This document shows, in pieces, positions 26,561-34,779 of a stretch of DNA of 64,000 bases. Position 1 is the first letter of the stretch. Every line of letters starts with the position of its first letter. The stretch is from Actinoplanes sp. M2I2 (lineage in GTDB: Bacteria > Actinomycetota > Actinomycetes > Mycobacteriales > Micromonosporaceae). The notes below the pieces were generated by a model. It was not told the origin of the DNA and ran no database searches. It worked only from the letters and a program-made list of their open reading frames with translations. A program made the position numbers and the translations under genes. The DNA lies in the NCBI RefSeq assembly GCF_023544445.1, contig NZ_JALPVJ010000002.1, forward strand, positions 434,001 through 498,000, read 5' to 3'.

Positions 26561-27835
26561 TCACTTCAGGATCGGGGTGCCGGCGCGGCTCTGGAGCCGG
26601 CCCAGACGGACGACGACGAGGATGGCCAGGACGGCCAGCACCGCGATGTCGAGCAGCATCCCGTCCCAGCCGGTCAGGTCGACCAGCCCGCCGACCAGGG
26701 CCGGGCCGCCGAAGCCACCGAGATACCAGGTGACCGCGTACAGCCCGGTGTAGGTGCCGAGCACGCGGCTCGACGGCGCGAGGTTCCACAGCACGACGGC
26801 GGCGTTGATCAGGAACGCGGCGGCGCCGACGGCCGCGACGCAGAACACGACGACCGTCGCCGTGGCGGTCTGCACCGCCGCGCCGGCCGCCATCGCCGCG
26901 GCGAAGACGGCCATCCCGACGCCCATGGTCTTCAACCGGCCGAAGCGCTCGGCCAGCAGCGCCACCGGGTAGGCGGCGATCACGTAGGCGATGCCGCTGG
27001 GCAGGGTCAGCCCGCCCGCCTCGCCCCGGGTGAGGCCGAGCGCCTCCATCCCGTACGGGGTGATCAGCGACCGGGACGCGAACCAGGCCCCGCCGAAGAG
27101 CAGGACGGTGAGCAGCAGGAGCAGGCGCCGCCGGTCGTGGTCGGTGACGAGCTCGGTGATCACCTGCCGGAACGCCACCCGTGTCTCGCCGGGACCGGCC
27201 GCGTCCTCGGCCACCGCCTCGCGGTAGGCCGCCGATCGGTTGTCGCGCACCTTGGTGATCACCACGGCGGTGACGATCAGCAGGATCGCCGACGGGATGG
27301 CGAACGCCGCCCTCGGGTGATCGTCGACGACGAGGAGGCTGATCAGCGACGCGACGATGATGGTCAGCGCCGCCGCGATCTTGACGATGGCGTTGGCCCG
27401 GCTGCGCCGGGCGGGCGGGATGAAGTCGGGCACCAGCGACTCGGCCAGGGGTCGCATCGTGTTGGCGACCAGCGCGTAGCCGACCATTACGGCGATCAGC
27501 ATCGTGGCCGACGTGGTCCAGGGCAGGAAGACGAACAGCACCGCGGCCAGCGGCATGCCCACGGCCAGGTACGGCACGCGGCGTCCCCACCGCGTACGGG
27601 TGTTGTCGGAGCGGTTGCCGATCCAGGGCTGGATGAAGATGCCCAGCAGGTTGTCCATGCCCATCAGCGCGCCGACCAGGGCCGCGCTGGCGACGTGCTC
27701 CCGCAGCAGGACAGGCACCTGGTTGTCGTAGAAGTTCCAGGTCGACTCCTGGGCGAACAGGGTGAGAGCGATGTAGAGCGTGATCCTGCGGTGGGACGGT
27801 GATGCCGCGCCGTCGCGGGTCGTCATCTCGGCCAT
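26561..27835 (-). CDS. MFS/GPH-like transporter
   Basis: A 424-residue, 12-TM permease. The second TM has WNFYDNQVPVLLREH, and GNRSDNTRTRWGRRVPYLAVG is the cation-motif loop typical of the GPH (sugar) and SLC45 branch (quoted as two parts: GNRSDNTRTRWGRR and VPYLAVG). It is the promoter-proximal gene of the five-gene operon, so it probably imports its organic-acid or sugar-acid substrate. ATG start with GGGAGGCGAC upstream. The gene diverges from the GntR gene over a 96-bp AT-rich gap. Confidence 0.85.
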   Translation of the reverse strand: MAEMTTRDGAASPSHRRITLYIALTLFAQESTWNFYDNQVPVLLREHVASAALVGALMGMDNLLGIFIQPWIGNRSDNTRTRWGRRVPYLAVGMPLAAVLFVFLPWTTSATMLIAVMVGYALVANTMRPLAESLVPDFIPPARRSRANAIVKIAAALTIIVASLISLLVVDDHPRAAFAIPSAILLIVTAVVITKVRDNRSAAYREAVAEDAAGPGETRVAFRQVITELVTDHDRRRLLLLLTVLLFGGAWFASRSLITPYGMEALGLTRGEAGGLTLPSGIAYVIAAYPVALLAERFGRLKTMGVGMAVFAAAMAAGAAVQTATATVVVFCVAAVGAAAFLINAAVVLWNLAPSSRVLGTYTGLYAVTWYLGGFGGPALVGGLVDLTGWDGMLLDIAVLAVLAILVVVRLGRLQSRAGTPILK

Positions 27836-27865
27836 GTCGCCTCCCTGCGTCCGCCGTCACGTTAA

Positions 27866-27879
27866 TTTGCTGTAGCAAA
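27866..27879. promoter_or_regulatory. Candidate GntR operator in the divergent gap
   Basis: TTTGCT-GT-AGCAAA is a perfect 6-bp inverted repeat. A related TTGCAAACG follows near 27891. The gap 27836-27931 is AT-rich and must carry the promoters of both operons. Confidence 0.6.
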
Positions 27880-27931
27880 AGCGTCAACAGTTGCAAACGA
27901 AGTTAGCCATGGCATGGGCTAGAGTGCCGTC

Positions 27932-27961
27932 ATGTCTTTCGCGGGAGCAGGGCGGTCATGA
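27932..27961 (+). CDS. Putative leader peptide MSFAGAGRS coupled to the GntR gene
   Basis: A TAGAGT box (27920-27925) is followed six bases later by ATG, the leaderless pattern seen at other genes here. The nine-codon frame reads MSFAGAGRS and its TGA stop (27959-27961) overlaps the GntR start as ATGA. The GGAG within it also serves as ribosome binding site for GntR. Whether it is a real peptide or only the 5' leader is not decided. Confidence 0.35.
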   Translation: MSFAGAGRS

Positions 27962-28647
27962 ACGCGGCCGAGACGCTGGCCGACCAGGCGTACCGGCAGG
28001 TCCGCACGGCCATCGCCACCGGGGAGCTGGCCCCGGGCGACAAGGTGACCGAGCGCGGCATGGCCGAGCGGCTGGCGATCAGCCCCACCCCGGTCCGCGA
28101 GGCGCTGCGGCGTCTGGAGCTGGACGGGCTGATCGAGCGGATCGGACCCCGTACGGTGCTGGTCGCCGCGATCCGTGACGCCGCGATCGACGACCTGGCC
28201 GAGGTCGAGGTCGGCCTGCGCGGTCTCGTCGCCCGGTTCGCCGCGCGGCACGCCACCGCCGATCAGCTGGACGCGCTCGACGCCGTCCTCGACCGGGCCG
28301 ACGACCTGCTGATCCTCGTCAAGGACCGGCGCCGGCGGGAGCAGCCGACCGAGCGGCACCTGGCCGAGCTGCTCGACACGATGCAGGAGTTCAACGACAC
28401 CGTGAACGCCTGTGCGCACAACCCGGTGCTCATCCGCATGCTCGAGCAGAGTCGCGTGTTCAGCCGCCCGCGCCGCCGCGAGCTCGTGCTGCGCCGGGTG
28501 GCCGAGGACGATACGTTCGGCTTGGAGAGATACACCAGCCATCGCGCCCTGGTCCGCGCCCTGCGCGCGGGCGACTCGGCAGCCGCCGAGCAGATCGCTC
28601 TCTCCGATGCCCAGGGCGGGCTCGCCGCACTGAGGGAGGCACCGTGA
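27958..28647 (+). CDS. GntR-family (FCD/FadR branch) regulator of the hydroxyacid island
   Basis: A 229-residue protein. The winged helix is at ~8-70 (AYRQVRTAIATGELAPGDKV, SPTPVREALRRLELDGLIER). The helical C-terminal FCD domain binds the effector, a small carboxylate in most relatives (metal ligands would be in the NDTVNACAHNPVLIRM region and a later His, SHRAL). It overlaps the tartrate-dehydrogenase-like gene (GTGA). It presumably represses both divergent operons until the substrate is present. Confidence 0.88.
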   Translation: MNAAETLADQAYRQVRTAIATGELAPGDKVTERGMAERLAISPTPVREALRRLELDGLIERIGPRTVLVAAIRDAAIDDLAEVEVGLRGLVARFAARHATADQLDALDAVLDRADDLLILVKDRRRREQPTERHLAELLDTMQEFNDTVNACAHNPVLIRMLEQSRVFSRPRRRELVLRRVAEDDTFGLERYTSHRALVRALRAGDSAAAEQIALSDAQGGLAALREAP

Positions 28648-29726
28648 CCACCCATCGCATCGCCGTCATCCCGGGCGACGGCATCGGCCGGGAAGTCGTA
28701 CCGGCCGGGCTCGAGGCCTTGGAGGCGACCGCCGGCCGGTTCGGCATCGACTTCACCTTCGACGATTTCGACTTCGCCAGCGCCGACTACTGGCAGCGGC
28801 ACGGCGCCATGCTGCCGCCCGACTGGGAGCAGACGCTGCGCCCGTACGACGCGATCTTCTTCGGCGCGGTCGGCTGGCCCGAGGTCGTCCCCGACCACGT
28901 CTCGCTCTGGGGCAGCCTGCTGCAGTTCCGCCGCACCTTCGACCAGTACATCAACCTGCGCCCGTGCCGGCTCATGCCCGGCGTCCGCGGCCCGCTGGCC
29001 GGCCGCGAGCCCGGCGACATCGACTTCGTGGTCGTCCGCGAGAACACCGAGGGCGAATACTCCAGCATCGGCGGCCGGATCTTCGAGGGCACCGAGCGCG
29101 AGACGGTGCTGCAGGAGACGGTCATGACCCGGATCGGCGTCGACCGGGTGCTCCGCTACGCCTTCGAGCAGGCGAGCCGCCGCCCGGCCGGGCACCTCAC
29201 CTCGGCGACCAAGAGCAACGGCATCTCGATCACGATGCCCTACTGGGACGAGCGCGTCGCCGCGATGAAGGACCAGTTCCCCGGCGTACGGGTGGACAAG
29301 TTCCACATCGATGCGCTGGTCGCCTTGTTCGTGCTGCACCCCGACCGGTTCGACGTGGTGGTGGCCAGCAACCTGTTCGGCGACATCCTCTCCGACCTCG
29401 GCCCGGCCTGCACCGGCACGCTCGGCATCGCCCCCAGCGCCAACATCAACCCCGAGCGCGACCACCCCAGCCTGTTCGAGCCCGTGCACGGCTCCGCCCC
29501 CGACATCGCCGGCCAGGGCATCGCCAACCCGGTCGGCCAGATCTGGTGCGGCTCGATGATGCTCGACCACCTGGGTCATCCCGACGCGGCCGCCCACCTG
29601 CTCGGCGCGATCGAGGACGTCCTGGCCCACGGCCCGGCCGAGGCGCCCCTGACCCCCGACCTGGGCGGCAAGGGCACCACGGCCGAGTTCGGCCACGCGA
29701 TCGCCGAGCGCGTCCGCGAACGCTGA
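28644..29726 (+). CDS. Tartrate/isopropylmalate dehydrogenase-family enzyme (TtuC-like)
   Basis: A 360-residue beta-decarboxylating dehydrogenase: PGDGIGREVVPAGLEAL at the N-terminus, GAVGWPEVVPDHVSLWGSLL, VRENTEGEYSSIGGRIFEG (the NTEGEYSS loop of tartrate dehydrogenases), TKSNGISITMPYWDE and SNLFGDILSDLGPACTGTLG (metal Asps). The family oxidises a 2-hydroxyacid to an oxoacid with NAD+ and Mn2+, often with decarboxylation. It starts at a GTG overlapping the GntR stop, so it is co-transcribed. The substrate is probably a hydroxylated dicarboxylate such as tartrate or malate analogues. Confidence 0.87.
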   Translation: MTTHRIAVIPGDGIGREVVPAGLEALEATAGRFGIDFTFDDFDFASADYWQRHGAMLPPDWEQTLRPYDAIFFGAVGWPEVVPDHVSLWGSLLQFRRTFDQYINLRPCRLMPGVRGPLAGREPGDIDFVVVRENTEGEYSSIGGRIFEGTERETVLQETVMTRIGVDRVLRYAFEQASRRPAGHLTSATKSNGISITMPYWDERVAAMKDQFPGVRVDKFHIDALVALFVLHPDRFDVVVASNLFGDILSDLGPACTGTLGIAPSANINPERDHPSLFEPVHGSAPDIAGQGIANPVGQIWCGSMMLDHLGHPDAAAHLLGAIEDVLAHGPAEAPLTPDLGGKGTTAEFGHAIAERVRER

Positions 29727-29735
29727 GGGGCACGG

Positions 29736-32342
29736 TCAGCCCGAGCGGGCCGGATCCCGGTCGGTGACGGCGGCGAGGTGGGTGCGGACCTGCTCGGCCT
29801 CCGGGACGCCCAGTTCGGTGTAGAGCGTCAGGGCCTCGCGGTAGTGCTCCCGGGCCAGCAGGTCGTGGCCCAGGGCGTGGTAGGCGTGACCCAGGCCGGT
29901 GGCCGCGCGGGCCTGCTGGTAGCGGTTCTCGATCTCGCCGGCGACGGTGCGGGCGCCCGCGTGGTGGGTCAGGGCCTCGGCCGGGCGCCCGGCCCGGTAC
30001 GCCACCTCGCCGAGGCCGTTGAGCGAGAAGGCCTCGCCTTCCCGGCTGCCGATCTCGCGGAAGAGGGCCAGGGCGCGGTCGAAGTAGCCGGTGGCCTCGT
30101 CGAACTCGCCCCGGTGGGTGTGCAGCATGCCGAGGCTGTCCAGGGCGCTGCCCTCGCCTATGCGGCTGCGCAACCGGCGGCGCAGCCTCAGGCACTGCCG
30201 CAGGTGGTCGCCGGCCGGCTCGTATTTCCCGGCCCGCATCTCGATGTTGGCCAGCACGTCGAGCGCGTAGCCCTCGCCGTGCTCGTGGCCGACCTTGCGG
30301 GCCTGGGTCAGCGCCTGCAGGCCGACGTCGAGCGCTTCCGCGGAGTGGCCCAGGCGGTCCAGCGCGGTCGCGAGGCTGCCCAGAGTGGTGGTCACGTTGG
30401 TCTCGTCGCCGGCCTCCCGGTAATGGGCCAGGGACTGTCGCAGATGGTCGACCGCCTCGGCGTACCGGCCCGCCCGCTCGTCGATGGCCGCGAGGCTGAA
30501 CAGCACGCGGCCCTGGTTGCGGGCGGAGTCGCCGATCCGGCGCCACACGTCCAGCGCGCGCCGGAGGTGGTCGGCCGCAAGCTCGTACTGTTCGGCGTAG
30601 AGGTAGGAGATGCCCAGATTGGTCAGCGCGGTGCCCTGGCCCGCCAGGTCGGCGCGGCCGAGGGCGGCGCGGTGCGCGTTCGTGTAGACGGTCAGCGCCT
30701 CGCTGTGGTGCCCGCCGCCGATGAGATAGCGGAACAGGACGCCGGAGAGCCGGGTCGTGTGGCCGGGCCAGCCCTCGGTCGCGGTGTGCTCGGCCATGGC
30801 CACCAGGGTGTGCCGTTCGGCGTCGAGCCAGGCCACGGCGGCGCCGGGGCCGGTCAGGTCGGGGGCCGGGGTGCCGGCCGGGCCGATCGCGGGGTGCAGG
30901 TGGGCCTCCGACGGGTGCAGGGCGTTGATGGCGGCCGCGGCGGTGGCCAGGTAGTGGTCGAAGAGCCGGGTGAGGGCCTCCCGGCGGGCGGCCGGCGGGT
31001 CCTGGTCGTCGGCCCGGGCGCTCGCGTACGCGCGGACCAGGTCGTGGAAGGTGTACCGGCCCGGCGCCGTGGGCTGCAGCAGGTGGTCCCGGCCGAGGTG
31101 CTCCAGGGCCGCCGTCGCGGCGGGCAGGTCGGCGCCGGTCAGGGCGGCCGCGGCGTACGCGTCGAAGTCCTGCCCGGGGTGCGCGGCGGCGCGGCGCAGG
31201 AGAAGCTGCCGGTCGGCCGGCAGGTGCCGGTAGGACAGTGTGAGGGCGAGCTCGACGCCGGTGTCCAGCCGGCGTTCGTGGTGGCGTTCGTCGAGCCGGT
31301 CGGCGTGGTCGGTGAGCGTCCAGCCCGGGGTGGCCCGGATGTGCCCGGCGATCAGGCTCAGGGCCAGCGGCAGGTGGCCGCAGCGGCGGGCTATCCGGCC
31401 GGCCGCGCCCGGATCGGCGCCGACCGCCACGCCGGGCAGAGCGCCGGTCAGGAAGGCGACCGCCTCGCCCGGGGTGAACACGTCGACCGCCAGCCGGCCG
31501 GCCGAGGGCAGGTCGGTGAGGCTGCGCCGGCTGGTGATCAGCGTGAGGCAGCCGGGCACGCTCGCCAGCAGCGGGCCGACCTGCCCGGCGGTGGCCGCGT
31601 TGTCGAGGACCACCAGCGCGCGGACGCCGGCCAGCCGCTCGCGATAGGCCGTGGCGCGGGCCGTCACCCCGTGCGGGACCTGATGGCCGGGCACGCCGAG
31701 CAGCCGCAGGAAGCCGTCGAGGACGGCGGCCGGGTCGGCCGGGGGCTGGGCCGGGTCGGGGTGGAAGCCGCGCAGATCGACGAACAGCACCCGGTCGAAG
31801 GCGTTGTCCCGGAGCAGCCGGTGTCCGGCGTGGACGGCCAGCCGGGTCTTGCCGACGCCGGCCATGCCCTCGATCGCCGAGATCACGACGGCCTCGCCGG
31901 CTCTCGCGGCCGGCCCGAGCACGTCGCCGAGCCGGTCGAGCTGATCGTCGCGGCCGACGAAGCCGGCCAGATCGGGCGGCAACTGGTCGAGCACCCGCGC
32001 CTGCGAGACCGCCTTGGTGCCACCGGCGACCACCCGCAGGGCCTGGCGCCACCGGGACACGTACCCGGAGTCGGGGTCCAGCGCCCGCACCACGGCCAGG
32101 ATCAGCTCGGTGTTCAGCCGCCGCCGGCCGGGCTGGAAGCAGTTGGCCACGGTCGACCTGATCGTCAGCTCGGCGGCGGGCCGGCCCTCGGCGGTCCAGG
32201 CGTCGTTCACCCGGCTCTTGATCTTCTCGTACGACGGGTCGCCCGCCCAGATCTTCAGCTGCCGCAGCCGCTCGACCAGCTCGTCGACGTCACCGGCCCC
32301 GGCCGGCTCGGGCGGCGGGCCCGGTTCCTGCGGCACAGACAT
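29736..32342 (-). CDS. STAND ATPase regulator with NB-ARC and TPR domains
   Basis: An 868-residue protein. The N-terminal ~110 residues (KIWAGDPSYEKIKSRVNDAW) resemble small HTH-like domains that precede NB-ARC in actinobacteria. The NB-ARC ATPase is at ~125-430: P-loop GMAGVGKTRLAVHAG and a Walker-B-like ALVVLDNA stretch. About ten tetratricopeptide repeats follow from ~500 to 840 (AEQYELAADHLRRALDV, AGRYAEAVDHLRQSL, HRGEFDEATGYFDRALAL). Such proteins are signal-integrating regulators, related to AfsR-like proteins without the SARP domain. ATG at 32342 lies seven bases after TAGGGT with no ribosome binding site. The target is unknown. Confidence 0.85.
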   Translation of the reverse strand: MSVPQEPGPPPEPAGAGDVDELVERLRQLKIWAGDPSYEKIKSRVNDAWTAEGRPAAELTIRSTVANCFQPGRRRLNTELILAVVRALDPDSGYVSRWRQALRVVAGGTKAVSQARVLDQLPPDLAGFVGRDDQLDRLGDVLGPAARAGEAVVISAIEGMAGVGKTRLAVHAGHRLLRDNAFDRVLFVDLRGFHPDPAQPPADPAAVLDGFLRLLGVPGHQVPHGVTARATAYRERLAGVRALVVLDNAATAGQVGPLLASVPGCLTLITSRRSLTDLPSAGRLAVDVFTPGEAVAFLTGALPGVAVGADPGAAGRIARRCGHLPLALSLIAGHIRATPGWTLTDHADRLDERHHERRLDTGVELALTLSYRHLPADRQLLLRRAAAHPGQDFDAYAAAALTGADLPAATAALEHLGRDHLLQPTAPGRYTFHDLVRAYASARADDQDPPAARREALTRLFDHYLATAAAAINALHPSEAHLHPAIGPAGTPAPDLTGPGAAVAWLDAERHTLVAMAEHTATEGWPGHTTRLSGVLFRYLIGGGHHSEALTVYTNAHRAALGRADLAGQGTALTNLGISYLYAEQYELAADHLRRALDVWRRIGDSARNQGRVLFSLAAIDERAGRYAEAVDHLRQSLAHYREAGDETNVTTTLGSLATALDRLGHSAEALDVGLQALTQARKVGHEHGEGYALDVLANIEMRAGKYEPAGDHLRQCLRLRRRLRSRIGEGSALDSLGMLHTHRGEFDEATGYFDRALALFREIGSREGEAFSLNGLGEVAYRAGRPAEALTHHAGARTVAGEIENRYQQARAATGLGHAYHALGHDLLAREHYREALTLYTELGVPEAEQVRTHLAAVTDRDPARSG

Positions 32343-32390
32343 GGACGCGACCCTATCGCCCGGCCGCGGCCGGGCCGTCGGCCGCGCCGC

Positions 32391-33386
32391 TCAGAAGATC
32401 CGGACGGCGGCCTCGGCGGGCGCCGCGAGCAGGCCCTCGATCTCGTCGTCCAGGCGCACCAGGGTCAGCGACGCGCCGGCCATGTCGAGCGACGTGCAGT
32501 ACTCGTTGACGTAGCTGCGGCCGACGGTGATGCCGCGGTCGGCCAGGCGGCGGTGGGCGTGGCGGAAGAGGATGTAGAGCTCGCTGACCGGGGTGCCGCC
32601 CAGGCCGTTGATCATCAGGGCGACGCGGTCGCCGGAGGCGTACGGGAGGTCGCCGACCACGGCCTCGAGCAGGTCGTCGACGATCGCGTCGGCGTTGGTG
32701 AGCTTGCGGCGCTCGCGTCCGGGTTCGCCGTGGATGCCGACGCCGAACTCCATCTCGTCGGCGCCCAGCTCGAACAGCGGGGAGCCTTTCGCCGGGGGAG
32801 TGCAGGCGGTCAGCGCCACCCCCATGGTCCGGGTGACGTCGTTGACCTTCTTCCCGATCCGGATCACCTCGTCGAGGTCGGCCCCCTGCTCGGAGGCGGC
32901 GCCCACGGCCTTGATGACGAAGAAGTTGCCGGCCACGCCGCGCCGGCCGACGGTGTACGTGGAGTCCTGCACGGCCACGTCGTCGTTGATCGTCAGGATC
33001 TCGGCCCGGACGCCGTCGGCCTCGGCCATCTCCTTGCCCATGTCGAACGCCATCCGGTCGCCGGTGTAGTTGTTCACCAGCAGCAGCACTCCCTTGGGCG
33101 AGGCCAGCAGCTTGGCCGTCTCGTAGACGTAGTCCATCGGCGGGGCGGCGAACACGTCGCCCGGGCAGGCCGCGTCCAGCAGACCGCGGCCCACGACCAT
33201 GACGTGGGCCGGCTCGTGCCCCGAGCCGGAACCCTGCACGATCGACACCTTGTTCTCGTCCGGCGCGTCCGACCGCATGATGAGGTTGTACGCCGGTATG
33301 TAGCGCAGCTTCCCGGGATTGGCCAGGGCGACGCCCTCCAGCATCTCCGACACGTAGTTCTTGGGGTCGTTGACGAACTTCTTCAC
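32391..33386 (-). CDS. dhaK: Dihydroxyacetone kinase subunit DhaK
   Basis: A 331-residue subunit that binds dihydroxyacetone covalently. The hemiaminal His219 is in GIHGEPG, and the substrate-binding stretches SGSGHEPAHVMVVGRGLLDA and LLLVNNYTGDRMAF are present. It works with DhaL to make DHAP; the third, PTS-linked, subunit DhaM is not adjacent, so ATP may be the donor, as in DHA-type ATP-dependent kinases. GTG start at 33386 (AGGAG upstream) overlaps the DhaL stop (GTGA). Last gene of the operon. Confidence 0.93.
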   Translation of the reverse strand: MKKFVNDPKNYVSEMLEGVALANPGKLRYIPAYNLIMRSDAPDENKVSIVQGSGSGHEPAHVMVVGRGLLDAACPGDVFAAPPMDYVYETAKLLASPKGVLLLVNNYTGDRMAFDMGKEMAEADGVRAEILTINDDVAVQDSTYTVGRRGVAGNFFVIKAVGAASEQGADLDEVIRIGKKVNDVTRTMGVALTACTPPAKGSPLFELGADEMEFGVGIHGEPGRERRKLTNADAIVDDLLEAVVGDLPYASGDRVALMINGLGGTPVSELYILFRHAHRRLADRGITVGRSYVNEYCTSLDMAGASLTLVRLDDEIEGLLAAPAEAAVRIF

Positions 33387-34018
33387 GATGTCGCTCCTTG
33401 TCTCGGCCACGTTTCGCTGATCCGTTCGGCGATCACCGCGACCGCGGTGGCGCCGGCGTCGACCGAGCCGCGGCTGCGCTCGCCGGTGTAGGCCGCCCGG
33501 CCGCGCCGGGCGACCAGCCCAGCCGTCGCGTCGGCCGCTTCCCGGGCCGCCGTCGCCGCCGCCCGCAAGGCCCCCTCGGCGCCGTCGTCCAGCGAGGCCG
33601 ACAACTGATCGGTCAGCGGCACCAACGCGTCGAGCAGCGTCTTGTCGCCGACGTCGGACTGCCCCCGCGCCTTGATGCCCTCGATCGCGGCCCGCAGCAT
33701 GGCGACCACGTGTTCGCCGTCCAGCTCGGTCGTGTGACCGGCGGCGGCGCCGGCCCGCAGGAACGCCGTGCCCCAGAGCGGACCCGACGTGCCGCCGATG
33801 CGGGAGGCGATCACCATGCCGCTTCTCTTGAGGAACGCGCCCGGTTCCGTACGGTCCAGGTCGTCCCAGCCCTCGAGGAGCTTCTCGAAGCCGCGGGCCA
33901 GCGAGTATCCGAAGTCGCCGTCGCCGACCACGGAGTCCAGGTCGCCGAAGTACTTCTCGTTCTCGATGGCCGTCTCGGCGATGGTCCGGACGACGAACTC
34001 GGTGTGCCGCAGGCTCAT
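33383..34018 (-). CDS. dhaL: Dihydroxyacetone kinase subunit DhaL
   Basis: A 211-residue nucleotide-binding subunit: LDSVVGDGDFGYSLARGFE carries the metal/ATP site (VGDGDFG), followed by SRIGGTSGPLWGTAFLRAG and SDVGDKTLLDALVPL. These match the DhaL (Dak2) fold. It donates phosphate to dihydroxyacetone on DhaK. Its ATG overlaps the HAD gene stop (ATGA) and its stop overlaps dhaK (GTGA). In E. coli, DhaL carries ADP as cofactor for PTS-dependent phosphorylation; without DhaM in the operon, direct use of ATP is plausible. Confidence 0.93.
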   Translation of the reverse strand: MSLRHTEFVVRTIAETAIENEKYFGDLDSVVGDGDFGYSLARGFEKLLEGWDDLDRTEPGAFLKRSGMVIASRIGGTSGPLWGTAFLRAGAAAGHTTELDGEHVVAMLRAAIEGIKARGQSDVGDKTLLDALVPLTDQLSASLDDGAEGALRAAATAAREAADATAGLVARRGRAAYTGERSRGSVDAGATAVAVIAERISETWPRQGATS

Positions 34019-34779
34019 GCCGGCCCTCCCAGACAGGCGCGCAGGTCGTCGAGCGTGAGATACGCCCCGGGACGGGCCCGGCCCCGGTTGGCCAGCACCT
34101 CGATCGGCGGGCGGTCCTCGTCGCCCAGCTCGGACACCACCAGGGCGGCCTCGGTGAAGTCCTCGTCGCGGGTGTAGCCGTTCACCGTCACCAGGCACGT
34201 CAGGCCGGCCCGGGTGGCCGCCAGCAGCCCGTTGCGCGAGTCCTCGACGACGAGCGTGCCGGCCGGGTCGAGCCCCAGCTCGGCCACGGTCAGCCGGTAG
34301 ATCGCCGGGTCGGGCTTCTTGGCCGGCACGACGTCGCCGGCGAAGACCGGAATGGCGGCGGCCGCGTCGCCGGCCGCGTTCGCGAGCACGGCGCGGACGG
34401 ACTCCTCGGCCGAGGTCGACGCGACCGCGACGGTCCAGCCGGCGGCCAGCGCGTCCCGGATGATCCGGGAGACACCCGGCCGGGTCGGGATCTTCCCCGC
34501 CGCGACGAGCTCCCGGAACGCCGCGGTCTTGGCCTTGTGCCAGGTCAGGAGCTTTTCTGTACGGTCGCCGGGGCCCGCCGCCGCGGCGAAGGCCGGGTCG
34601 TCGAACAGGGCGGCCATCCGCTCCTTGCCCCCGCCGATCCTCAGCTTGGCCGCGTACTCGTCCTCGGTCCACCGCACCGGCAGGCCGAACTTCTCGAAGG
34701 TGGCGTTGAACGCGGGCAGGTGGCCGTACCGTTCGGTGTCGGCCAGCACGCCGTCGCAGTCGAAGACCAGCGCGGTCAC
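34015..34779 (-). CDS. HAD-family phosphatase/phosphomutase (CbbY-like)
   Basis: A 254-residue HAD hydrolase. Nucleophile and acid are in DCDGVLAD (Asp7 and Asp9), and motif II is the Ser of AVASTSAEES. Lys and Asp of motif III/IV are in PAKKPDPAIY and VEDSRNGLLAA. The cap domain (MAALFDDPAF, TWHKAKTAAF) is C1-type. Relatives remove phosphate from sugar phosphates or act as phosphoglucomutases. GTG start overlaps the aldolase stop (GTGA). Position between an aldolase and DHA kinase suggests it dephosphorylates a ketose phosphate intermediate. Confidence 0.85.
   Translation of the reverse strand: MTALVFDCDGVLADTERYGHLPAFNATFEKFGLPVRWTEDEYAAKLRIGGGKERMAALFDDPAFAAAAGPGDRTEKLLTWHKAKTAAFRELVAAGKIPTRPGVSRIIRDALAAGWTVAVASTSAEESVRAVLANAAGDAAAAIPVFAGDVVPAKKPDPAIYRLTVAELGLDPAGTLVVEDSRNGLLAATRAGLTCLVTVNGYTRDEDFTEAALVVSELGDEDRPPIEVLANRGRARPGAYLTLDDLRACLGGPA

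Noticed and set aside
25578..27896. A single 772-residue protein joining the transporter and hydroxyacid dehydrogenase regions
   Set aside because: Different reading frames: the MFS gene ends at 26561 and the dehydrogenase starts at ATG 26513. The joining frame has no domain in its first 460 residues.
29778..33491. 1237-residue open frame on the + strand
   Set aside because: It is antisense to the STAND ATPase and dhaK/dhaL, with unnatural codon use and composition. Such long antisense frames are normal in GC-rich genomes.
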